In this document: piece by piece, positions 57,590 to 64,000 of the stretch | Position numbering within the stretch: position 1 is the first letter of the stretch | Layout: each line of letters opens with the position of its first letter | Origin: Rhizobium sp. CIAT894 | GTDB taxonomy: Bacteria > Pseudomonadota > Alphaproteobacteria > Rhizobiales > Rhizobiaceae | NCBI RefSeq assembly: GCF_000172795.2 | Contig: NZ_CP020950.1 | Span: 400,025 to 464,024 of the forward strand | Direction of reading: 5' to 3' | DNA length: 64,000 nucleotides | Translations under genes and position numbers: made by a program | Notes under the pieces: generated by a model | Seen by the model: only the letters and a program-made list of their open reading frames with translations | Told to the model about the DNA's origin: nothing | Database searches by the model: none

Positions 57590-57907
57590 CTAAGAGCCTA
57601 TCGCCACATCGTCCAAAGCTTCATCCTTCGTGGCGCACCGGTTCGAACCGAACAGACCAACAATCCGAGTCGCACCGAGAAGGATGACGGCAACAAGCAC
57701 GACGTAGACAAGACGTCGCGCAAAACCGTTGAGCTCGCCGCCAAAGCTCAGCATGCCGACGGCTATCGCGATCGCCGCGAGCGCAATGGCGCCCGCAACG
57801 GGGCCGGAGACCTCTTGGATTTGCTGCAGCGGTCCTTCCCCAGGCAGACCACCGCGCGGGAGCTGGCGAGAGCCGGACCAGATGGAGCGAGCACGACCGG
57901 GCCGCAA
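57590..57907 (-). pseudogene. trbC: trbC remnant (conjugal pilin, VirB2-like)
   Basis: The frame contains [20 protein letters not shown] and then [24 protein letters not shown] sequence ([20 protein letters not shown]), the two hydrophobic segments of TrbC. The signal peptide part is garbled and the C-terminus runs into unrelated sequence, so it is probably dead. TrbD and later trb genes are not recognisable. Confidence 0.65.
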
Positions 57908-58039
57908 GAAGCGCGATGGTGATGAGGGAAACTCTATACGATATGGCGCGCCTCCTCTTCTTCGGTGAGCTGGTCGGACTCAGTTTCGTAGTGCCCCTGC
58001 GAACCGTTCGACTTGAATCACGTCGCGGGCGCGCCGTCC

Positions 58040-58168
58040 GCGGCGTCCGCTCGAACGAGATGATCAGGTCGACCGCTGCGTCCTCGAGCGCGATGCAGAG
58101 TTGGTCGCCAAGCGCCTCCCGAAGTTGCGCACGAACCGGGGATGAGAAGGAAGCTGGGTCAAAGTGAT
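58040..58168 (-). pseudogene. trbB: trbB remnant (conjugal transfer ATPase N-terminus)
   Basis: Directly after the traI stop, a minus-strand frame reads VRAQLREALGDQLCIALEDA, matching the N-terminus of TrbB (R-KLQEALGDQL-ALDDA). Similarity is lost after about 35 codons. Confidence 0.6.
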
Positions 58169-58173
58169 CTCCG

Positions 58174-58447
58174 TTACGCTTGATGACTGCAGGCGGTGAG
58201 GTTAGATCGGTAGTTGGGCGGCCGCAACATCAGAAAGGTCTCAGCGTTTGCTGGACGCGTGCCTGCGATGGCGGTGGTGGCAACGATCTTCTCTGGCTCC
58301 CCCAAGCGCGGGAGAGGCCATTCGACGCTAGCAAGAGTTCGCTCGAACCTGATATCCGTTACCGCAACGACTTCGCTGAGACCACCTCCCAGGCACCATT
58401 CTACGATGCCGGCGAACAAGGTCAGCGTTGCCTCGTGAACGGAACCA
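58174..58447 (-). pseudogene. traI: traI (LuxI-type AHL synthase) C-terminal part
   Basis: The frame HEATLTLFAGIVEWCLGGGL continues VVAVTDIRFERTLASVEWPL and GEPEKIVATTAIAGTRPANA to a TAA at 58174, matching the C-terminal half of TraI. It is cut from the N-terminal half by ISAs1. Confidence 0.85.
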
Positions 58448-58448
58448 T

Positions 58449-58467
58449 CTCCCCTCCCCTCCCCTCC
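58449..58467. repeat. CTCCC tandem repeat, left part
   Basis: About four CTCCC units abut the left end of ISAs1. In traI coding direction they specify Gly/Glu/Arg codons. The right part at 59652-59687 has seven units. Confidence 0.85.
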
Positions 58468-59651
58468 CAGGGGAATCGCATATAAGTATTGCGTCTGCTG
58501 AGCTGATGGATTCAGTAGCGGCTTTCTCTGATTTGGGGAGAGCCGATGTCTGTGTTGATCTCGATATTGCGGGAAGTTCGCGATCCGCGCGATGTGAATG
58601 CCCGGCACGATCTGGGGGAACTGCTGTTTCTAGCGCTTTTGGCGACATTGCGCGGTGCCAAGACTTGTGTGGAGATGGCGGAATTCTCCGAGGCGCGGCA
58701 GGAAGAACTTCGCGAGATCGTCGCGCTGCGGCATGGGGCGCCGAGCCACGACACGTTCAGCCGGGTGTTTCGGCTGCTCGACCCAACGGAACTGGAGCGC
58801 GCGTTCGGCGCCTTCATGACGGCGTTGCGAGGCGCGCTGGGCTTGCCGGCGCCCAAGGGCGTGGTGGCGATCGACGGCAAGTCGCTGCGGCGGGGATACG
58901 ACAAGGGCCGCGCCTTCATGCCGCCCTTGATGGTGAGCGTCTGGGATGTCGAAACGCGGCCTTCGATCGCCGCGATGCGTGCGCCGGGCGGCGACGAGAT
59001 CAAGGCGACGCTCAGTGTGCTCAAGGCATTGACGCTGAAGGGTTGTACGGTGACGGCAGATGCGCTGCACTGCCATCCGGCGATGGCCCAGGCGCTGCTT
59101 GCGGCCAAGGCGCAATACGCGCTCGGGCTGAAGGCCAATCATGGACCGCTGTTCAGGGCCGCCGAAGCCGGCTTTGCGGCGGTGACCGATCTCGCCGTCT
59201 TCGAGACCCGCGAGCGCGGCCATGGGCGAGAGGAGCAGCGCCGTGCGTCGGTGCTGCCGGTCGACCGGCTGGTCAAACGGCCCAGCTTGCCCGGTCTCAA
59301 GGCGATCGGCCGTATCGAGGCGGTGCGCACTGGCGCCAATGGCAAGCCAGAGCAGGCCGTCCGCTATATCGCCCTCTCCAAAGTCCTCACGCCGAAAAAG
59401 CTCGCCGAAGTCGTGCGCGCCCACTGGACAATCGAAAACCAGCTCCACTGGATCCTCGACGTCGTCTTCAACGAGGACGATGCTCGAACCCGCAAGGACA
59501 ATGGACCGCAAAATCTTGCTGTCATCCGCAGGCTGGCACTGAATATCTTGCGAGCCCACCCGCTCGACAAGCCCATCGCAAGCAAAATGCGCAGAGCAAA
59601 CTGGAACAAAGAATTCTTCTTCCAACTCTTTGCTCATATGCGATAGCCCTG
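58468..59651 (+). mobile_element. ISAs1-family insertion sequence inside traI
   Basis: Terminal inverted repeats CAGGGGAATCGCATATAAG (left) and, on the minus strand, CAGGGCTATCGCATATGAG (right) bound a 1.18 kb element with one transposase gene. It lies inside a CTCCC tandem repeat within traI, so the target duplication cannot be told from the repeat. Confidence 0.9.
58546..59646 (+). CDS. ISAs1-family transposase
   Basis: This 366-residue H-repeat-type DDE transposase is intact. Landmarks are MSVLISILREVRDPRDVNAR, APSHDTFSRVFRLLDP, the catalytic segment VVAIDGKSLRRGYDKG, TADALHCHP and the C-terminal HWTIENQLHWILDVVFNEDD. The start at 58546 and a normal family length suggest an active copy. 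Confidence 0.92.
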   Translation: MSVLISILREVRDPRDVNARHDLGELLFLALLATLRGAKTCVEMAEFSEARQEELREIVALRHGAPSHDTFSRVFRLLDPTELERAFGAFMTALRGALGLPAPKGVVAIDGKSLRRGYDKGRAFMPPLMVSVWDVETRPSIAAMRAPGGDEIKATLSVLKALTLKGCTVTADALHCHPAMAQALLAAKAQYALGLKANHGPLFRAAEAGFAAVTDLAVFETRERGHGREEQRRASVLPVDRLVKRPSLPGLKAIGRIEAVRTGANGKPEQAVRYIALSKVLTPKKLAEVVRAHWTIENQLHWILDVVFNEDDARTRKDNGPQNLAVIRRLALNILRAHPLDKPIASKMRRANWNKEFFFQLFAHMR

Positions 59652-59687
59652 CCTCCCCTCCCCTCCCCTCCCCTCCCCTCCCCTCCA
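59652..59687. repeat. CTCCC tandem repeat, right part
   Basis: Seven CTCCC units directly follow the ISAs1 end. Slippage of such a five-base repeat in coding DNA shifts the frame and may have inactivated traI before or after the insertion. Confidence 0.88.
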
Positions 59688-59710
59688 CTCTTCGAGGTGT
59701 CGACGCAAAA

Positions 59711-60013
59711 GCGAGAACTCTAGACCATCAGGGGATTGGCGTTCAGGCGGCCCTTCGGGAGCAGAGACGGAAATACGTCTACCAGCATGGTCGGTCCCAT
59801 CGCAGACAAATCGCGTGCACATCCTGCAAGTGGTCCAGCCGCGGTGACATCCAGGATGGCAGTCGGGGCGAGAGCGTCAACCCCATCTGCCTCGTCGACT
59901 ACTTCTACATCCCAAGTGCGAGTGGAAAAGATCCTCGCACGTAGCCTATGATCGTCCTGAAGCAGCTGCGCTTCGTAGTAAATTTTTGGTGTCGAGATCG
60001 CGAATACCTGCAT
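59711..60013 (-). pseudogene. traI: traI (LuxI-type AHL synthase) N-terminal part with a nonsense codon
   Basis: From the ATG at 60013 (MQVFAISTPKIYYEAQLLQD) the frame continues HRLRARIFSTRTWDVEVVDE, DALAPTAILDVTAAGPLAGC and GPTMLVDVFPSLLPKGRLNA, the conserved LuxI/TraI N-terminal half. After NPLMV a TAG stands where the family has GAG; the codons after it still read SSRFCVDTSK. The gene is therefore killed twice, by a stop and by ISAs1. It would have made the acyl-homoserine lactone that controls conjugal transfer. Confidence 0.85.
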
Positions 60014-60339
60014 GAATTTCTCCGCCGCCGTTAGGCGCCGGGAACTCTCCACGAATTGGAATCGGGCGTCCGTTGTCGAATGCTTACGGTTTTGTGCGAG
60101 TGAGTCGCGGCAAGGGGATCACCGACTTTGCCGAGGTCTTCTGCGTTTCGTCTAAGTCGCCGGGGCACATTTGTAGGATTCACAATAAAACACACCATGA
60201 CGAATCGGTACCGCGGTCTTGCTAAGCTGCAGGATATAAACGGAAAAACCCATTTACTCTACGTTCCGGGTTTATCCACGTTAGCCTTTCGTTAACCTAA
60301 AACCCCTTGCTCAAAATGCAGAATCGGCTCTAATAGCTA
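60014..60339. other. traI-repA intergenic region
   Basis: About 325 bases between the divergent traI and repA genes, AT-rich towards repA. No TraR-type 18-base palindrome is evident. The layout traI divergent from repABC is the one known from Ti plasmids and pNGR234a. Confidence 0.5.
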
Positions 60340-60378
60340 GTGGCGGAACTTTAGCGGTTTCGCGAAAAGTTCCGCCAC
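60340..60378. promoter_or_regulatory. Palindromic operator upstream of repA
   Basis: GTGGCGGAACTTT (60340-60352) and AAAGTTCCGCCAC (60366-60378) form a perfect 13-base inverted repeat with a 13-base spacer, ending 22 bases before the preferred repA ATG. Such palindromes bind RepA/RepB in repABC autoregulation. Confidence 0.75.
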
Positions 60379-60399
60379 TTGCAGGAAATGGGTTTTGAG

Positions 60400-61614
60400 A
60401 TGGCGAAAACCGCAGCAAAAACAGCGCCGGTCGTCGAAGGGTTGACCGCATTGATGGAGCGTCATGCTGACGCTCTCTCCAGCCAACTTCAAGCACATCA
60501 TCTCAAGGTCTTCCCGCCGACGTCCGAAAAGGGCATTCGATCCTTTGCACCGTCAGAAGCCTCAAAACTGCTTGGCATCGGTGAGTCTTATCTTAGACAA
60601 ACTGCTTCGGAAATGCCTGAACTGCACGTTAGTATGAGCCCTGGCGGTCGACGCACGTTCACGATCGAAGATATTCATTCAATCCGTAAGCACCTGGACC
60701 TGATTGGCCGCGGGAACCGGCGTTACCTGCCCCATCGTCGCACGGGAGAGCAGCTTCAAGTCGTCTCGGTGATGAATTTCAAAGGCGGCTCGGGCAAGAC
60801 GACGACAGCCGCGCATCTGGCACAGTACCTGGCAATGCGTGGCTACCGGATTCTGGCGATTGATCTTGATCCCCAAGCAAGCCTTTCCGCACTCTTCGGC
60901 AGTCAGCCAGAAACTGACGTTGGTCCGAACGAAACACTCTATGGCGCCATCCGGTATGATGACGAGCAGGTCCCAATCGAGCAGGTTGTCCGAGGAACGT
61001 ACATCCCGGATCTTCATCTAATTCCTGGCAATCTTGAACTGATGGAGTTCGAGCACGATACCCCGCGCGCGCTTATGAACCGGAAGGAAGGTGACACGCT
61101 TTTTTACGGTCGGATCAGTCAGGTCATCGAAGACATCGCGGACAACTACGATGTCGTCGTTATCGATTGCCCTCCCCAACTTGGCTATCTCACGCTTTCG
61201 GCTCTGACCGCCGCAACCTCGATCCTCGTCACCGTCCATCCCCAGATGTTGGATGTAATGTCGATGAACCAATTTCTGGCGATGACCTCGAATCTCCTTC
61301 GGGAAATCGAGAACGCAGGCGCCCAGTTCAAGTTCAATTGGATGCGCTACCTCGTCACTCGTTTTGAACCGAGCGATGGCCCGCAGAACCAGATGGTGGG
61401 CTATCTGCGTTCGATCTTCGGCGAAAATGTCCTCAATTTTCCGATGCTCAAGACGACCGCCGTTTCGGACGCTGGCCTGACGAATCAAACCCTCTTTGAG
61501 GTTGAGCGCGGACAGTTCACGCGCTCGACCTATGATCGGGCCTTAGAGGCGATGAACGCCGTCAACGACGAGATCGAAACTCTAATCAAAAAAGCATGGG
61601 GTAGAACCACATGA
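60400..61614 (+). CDS. repA: RepA, ParA-type partition ATPase
   Basis: This protein of about 404 residues drives plasmid segregation and, with RepB, represses its own operon. An N-terminal HTH region (FAPSEASKLLGIGESYLRQT) is followed by the deviant Walker A NFKGGSGKTTTAAHLAQYLA, DLDPQASLSALFG and Walker B VVVIDCPPQLGYL. The ATG at 60400 is preferred; ATG 60388 and TTG 60379 are in frame. Its stop overlaps the repB start. Confidence 0.95.
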   Translation: MAKTAAKTAPVVEGLTALMERHADALSSQLQAHHLKVFPPTSEKGIRSFAPSEASKLLGIGESYLRQTASEMPELHVSMSPGGRRTFTIEDIHSIRKHLDLIGRGNRRYLPHRRTGEQLQVVSVMNFKGGSGKTTTAAHLAQYLAMRGYRILAIDLDPQASLSALFGSQPETDVGPNETLYGAIRYDDEQVPIEQVVRGTYIPDLHLIPGNLELMEFEHDTPRALMNRKEGDTLFYGRISQVIEDIADNYDVVVIDCPPQLGYLTLSALTAATSILVTVHPQMLDVMSMNQFLAMTSNLLREIENAGAQFKFNWMRYLVTRFEPSDGPQNQMVGYLRSIFGENVLNFPMLKTTAVSDAGLTNQTLFEVERGQFTRSTYDRALEAMNAVNDEIETLIKKAWGRTT

Positions 61615-62636
61615 GTCGGAAGCACCTCCTTGACGTCACCACGGACGCGCCCGACAGCTCATCAGCTGCTGAACACAGAGCGGCAAAGACTCGCTCCATG
61701 CCGCTTCTCGGCGTGACCAGAAAAGAACGAGATCCAGCGACGAAGCTGACTGCAAACATCGGTAACGCGTTGCGCGAGCAAAATGATCGTCTTGGTCGTG
61801 CCGAGGAGATCGAGCGGCGTCTCGCCGAAGGTCAGGCCGTGGTTGAACTGAACGCGTCGTCAATCGAGCCGTCCTTCGTTCAGGATCGCATGCAACGTGA
61901 TATCGAAGGACTTCTTGCATCCATCCGCGAGCAAGGACAGCAGGTCCCAATCCTTGTGAGACCTCATCCCGTTAAACCCGCGCACTACCAAGTTGCCTTT
62001 GGACACCGCCGGCTGCGCGCCGTTTCGGAGCTAGGACTGCCGGTCAAGGCGGTTGTTCGAGACTTGACGGACGAGCAGTTGGTTGTCGCACAGGGTCAGG
62101 AAAACAATGAGCGCGAAGACCTCACCTTCATTGAAAAGGCACGTTTCGCACACAAGCTAAACAAGCAGTTTTCACGAGAAATTGTCATCGCGGCTATGTC
62201 AATCGACAAAAGCAACTTGTCGAAGATGCTCCTGCTTGTTGACGCCCTCCCCTCTGAATTGATCGATGCCATCGGCGCCGCTCCAGGCGTTGGACGCCCA
62301 AGTTGGCAGCAATTGGCAGAGCTGGTTGAGAAAGCATCGCCTCCGGCAGGCGCTGCGAAATATGCTGCCTCGGAGGAGGTGCAGGCGCTGCCGTCGTCGG
62401 AACGGTTCAAGGCAGTGATCGACCATCTGAAACCGCGTCGGACTGCGCGCGGGTTGCCAGACGTCCTGTCGACCCCCGATGGCGACAGGCTTGCGCAGGT
62501 CACGCAGAGCAAGAGCAAGCTCGAAATTACCATTGACAGGAAAGCCACGCCGGATTTCGCGGCTTTCGTACTCGAGCATTTGCCGGCGCTTTACCAGGAG
62601 CATCGCGCAAAGCATCAACGGAAACAGGGAGTGTAA
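61611..62636 (+). CDS. repB: RepB, ParB-type centromere-binding protein
   Basis: This 341-residue protein has the ParB box (PILVRPHPVKPAHYQVAFGH followed by RRLRAVSELG) and GQENNEREDLTFIEKA, then the HTH around SREIVIAAMSIDKSNLSKML. It binds parS sites, none of which is evident in the window. Translation is coupled to repA by ATGA. Confidence 0.95.
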   Translation: MSRKHLLDVTTDAPDSSSAAEHRAAKTRSMPLLGVTRKERDPATKLTANIGNALREQNDRLGRAEEIERRLAEGQAVVELNASSIEPSFVQDRMQRDIEGLLASIREQGQQVPILVRPHPVKPAHYQVAFGHRRLRAVSELGLPVKAVVRDLTDEQLVVAQGQENNEREDLTFIEKARFAHKLNKQFSREIVIAAMSIDKSNLSKMLLLVDALPSELIDAIGAAPGVGRPSWQQLAELVEKASPPAGAAKYAASEEVQALPSSERFKAVIDHLKPRRTARGLPDVLSTPDGDRLAQVTQSKSKLEITIDRKATPDFAAFVLEHLPALYQEHRAKHQRKQGV

Positions 62637-62639
62637 CCC

Positions 62640-62700
62640 GCAAAAGAAAAGAGCTCCCTCAACGTCGCCGTCGTGGAAGCCCTTCTGTCTCTGTAGCAAG
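62640..62700 (-). ncRNA. Antisense RNA (ctRNA) between repB and repC
   Basis: In repABC plasmids a small antisense RNA from this gap represses repC. On the minus strand a -35 TTGACG (62727-62732) and a -10-like GATTCT (62704-62709) are 17 bases apart. A stem GGGCTTCC/GGGAGCTC (allowing G-U pairs) is followed by TTTTCTTTT near 62645, giving a predicted RNA of about 55-60 bases. The 5' and 3' ends are inferred. Confidence 0.75.
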
Positions 62701-62791
62701 AACAGAATCGCATTTCCTCGAATCCTCGTCAAGAGTCTTTGGCGCCGTTTTGGTGAGCGAATTTCCTTTGCCTGCTGAAAGGTGAGAGACA

Positions 62792-64000
62792 ATGCAGTCG
62801 GGGAATGTAGCGACGCCGTTCGGGCGGCGGCCGATGACGCTTGCGCTCGTGCGGCGCCAGGCGGCAATGGAAATCAAGCATGGAAAAGCTGCCGATAAGT
62901 GGAAAGTGTTGAGAGACGCTTCCGCCGCGATGGAACTGCTCGGGATCCAGTCGAACAGTCTGGCTGTTCTTGACGCACTTTTGAGCTTTTATCCTGACAA
63001 TGAGTTGCGTCAGGATGCACAATTGATTGTCTTCCCCTCGAATGCCCAACTGGCGCTTCGGGCGCATGCAATGGCGGGCGCAACGTTGCGGCGGCATATT
63101 GCCATTCTGGTGGAGTCGGGGTTGATCGTCCGTAAGGATAGCGCCAATGGCAAGCGCTTCGCCCGCAAGGGCGACGATGGCCAGATCGAGAATGCTTTTG
63201 GCTTCGACCTGTCGCCCCTCCTGGCGAGGTCGGAAGAGTTGGCGATGTTGGCGCAAAGAGTGGCGGCCGAGAGAGCCTCGCTCAGGAAAGCCAAAGAGAG
63301 CCTTACAATTTGCCGGCGGGATGTTCGCAAACTTATTACTGCTGCAATGGTCGAGGGCGCCGACGGCGATTGGAAGACGACCGAGGACATCTACATTGCG
63401 CTCGCGAGCAGAATTCCGCGCGTTCCGACCCTTGAAGGGGTCACTAGCGTTCTCAATGAAATGGTGATGCTCCGTGAGAAAGTGCTTAATCGGTTGGAAA
63501 ACCTCGAGAATGCTGAAAAAATTAGCACCAATGCCGCTCATATCGAGCAGCACATACAGAATTCAAAACCCGAATCCATTAATGAATCTGAACCACGCTC
63601 CGAACAGGAGCAGGGGGCAAAGGCGAGCTTGAGCCATCAGCCGAAGAATGAATCGCAAAAGGCGTTCCCATTGGGATTGGTGCTCAAGGCGTGCCCGATG
63701 ATCAGCGACTATGCACCGCGCGGCGTGGGGAGTTGGCGAGATCTGATGTCTGCCGCTGTGGTGGTTCGATCTATGCTGGGGGTAAGCCCTTCCGCATACC
63801 AGGATGCCTGCGAGGCGCTAGGACCGGAGAATGCTGCGGTGGCAATTGCGTGCATCCTGGAAAGGGCTAACTTCATCAACTCTCCTGGAGGCTATCTGCG
63901 GGATCTAACGCGCCGAAGTGAGCGCGGTGAATTCTCGCTTGGCCCGATGATAATGGCGTTGTTGAAGGCCAACGGGCAAGGTGGTTTGAGGGCTGGGTAA
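62792..64000 (+). CDS. repC: RepC, replication initiator
   Basis: This 402-residue initiator starts MQSGNVATPFGRRPMTLALV and includes the RepC segments LLSFYPDNELRQDAQLIVFP, SNAQLALRAHAMAGATLRRH and GLIVRKDSANGKRFARKG. The AT-rich stretch around 63480-63600 inside the gene is where the origin lies in this family. It ends with TAA at the window edge. The ATG at 62792 follows GAAAGGTGAGAG. Confidence 0.95.
   Translation: MQSGNVATPFGRRPMTLALVRRQAAMEIKHGKAADKWKVLRDASAAMELLGIQSNSLAVLDALLSFYPDNELRQDAQLIVFPSNAQLALRAHAMAGATLRRHIAILVESGLIVRKDSANGKRFARKGDDGQIENAFGFDLSPLLARSEELAMLAQRVAAERASLRKAKESLTICRRDVRKLITAAMVEGADGDWKTTEDIYIALASRIPRVPTLEGVTSVLNEMVMLREKVLNRLENLENAEKISTNAAHIEQHIQNSKPESINESEPRSEQEQGAKASLSHQPKNESQKAFPLGLVLKACPMISDYAPRGVGSWRDLMSAAVVVRSMLGVSPSAYQDACEALGPENAAVAIACILERANFINSPGGYLRDLTRRSERGEFSLGPMIMALLKANGQGGLRAG

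Noticed and set aside
58428..59723. Second long plus-strand frame over the ISAs1 transposase
   Set aside because: It is out of phase with the intact transposase and reads as Arg/Gly-rich filler.

Overview
This window looks like part of a symbiotic megaplasmid of a fast-growing rhizobium (Rhizobiaceae, Rhizobium or Ensifer type). It carries nifHDK, fixGHIS, hemN, a nodA with a nod box, two nodD genes and, at the right edge, a complete repABC replication/partition operon. nodA stands apart from nodB and nodC, as is known for R. etli-type symbiotic plasmids, but the species cannot be fixed from the sequence alone. About a quarter of the window is insertion sequence (IS3/IS407 group, IS630, IS5/IS427 group, ISAs1), and many genes are broken.

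Layout. 1-2.8 kb: an IS3 copy, a nodZ-like remnant and an IS630 copy. 3.3-9.9 kb (minus strand): a Crp-family regulator, fixS, fixI, fixH, fixG and a 5'-truncated fixP, with FNR/FixK-type boxes. 10.9-12.2 kb: hemN. 12.4-13.8 kb: a pntA remnant and a phasin gene with a sigma-54 promoter. 14.3-19.9 kb (minus strand): nifH-nifD-nifK, a nifE/nifX deletion chimera, a DUF269 gene, a DUF683 gene and fdxB, behind a NifA/sigma-54 promoter. The nif-fix block lies between two IS630 copies in the same orientation; nodZ remnants lie outside one end and noeL/nolK remnants outside the other. 22-25 kb: nodA and a secreted zinc metallopeptidase with its own -24/-12 promoter. 24.8-28.7 kb: a nest of insertion sequences. 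29.8-33.9 kb: two tail-to-tail nodD genes, a luciferase-like monooxygenase and two nod boxes. 35-37.3 kb: a YbaK-type deacylase, a DUF6875 protein and a divergent winged-helix-like protein.

40.1-43.8 kb holds an operon for an exported peptide: a 41-residue double-glycine precursor, an HlyD-type adaptor and a C39-peptidase ABC exporter. It sits behind a NifA site and a -24/-12 element spaced like those of nifH. 44.8-45.9 kb is a second, collapsed nif locus: nifH promoter and stub, nifX tail and an intact DUF269 gene. 46.9-51 kb: an acyltransferase, an aquaporin and a second, inverted copy of the phasin unit. 51.3-56.2 kb is an unusual operon-like run: an adenine phosphoribosyltransferase paralogue, a radical SAM/SPASM protein, two proteins of unknown family, a nucleotidyltransferase and a PRPP synthetase paralogue; a convergent zinc alcohol dehydrogenase follows. 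57.5-60 kb: decayed trbC, trbB and traI, the last split by ISAs1. 60.3-64 kb: repA, repB, an antisense RNA and repC.

How it fits together. NifA/sigma-54 sites precede nifHDK, the nif remnant, both phasin genes (imperfect NifA half-site) and the peptide exporter; the metallopeptidase has a -24/-12 element but no clear NifA site. Nitrogenase, storage-granule protein and possibly peptide traffic would therefore be co-expressed in nitrogen-fixing cells. FNR/FixK-type boxes link oxidase maturation and anaerobic haem synthesis to low oxygen. Nod boxes link nodA and the monooxygenase region to plant flavonoids. nifE, nifN, nifX, nifA, nifB, fixNOQ and nodBC are absent or broken here and would have to be supplied from elsewhere in the genome.
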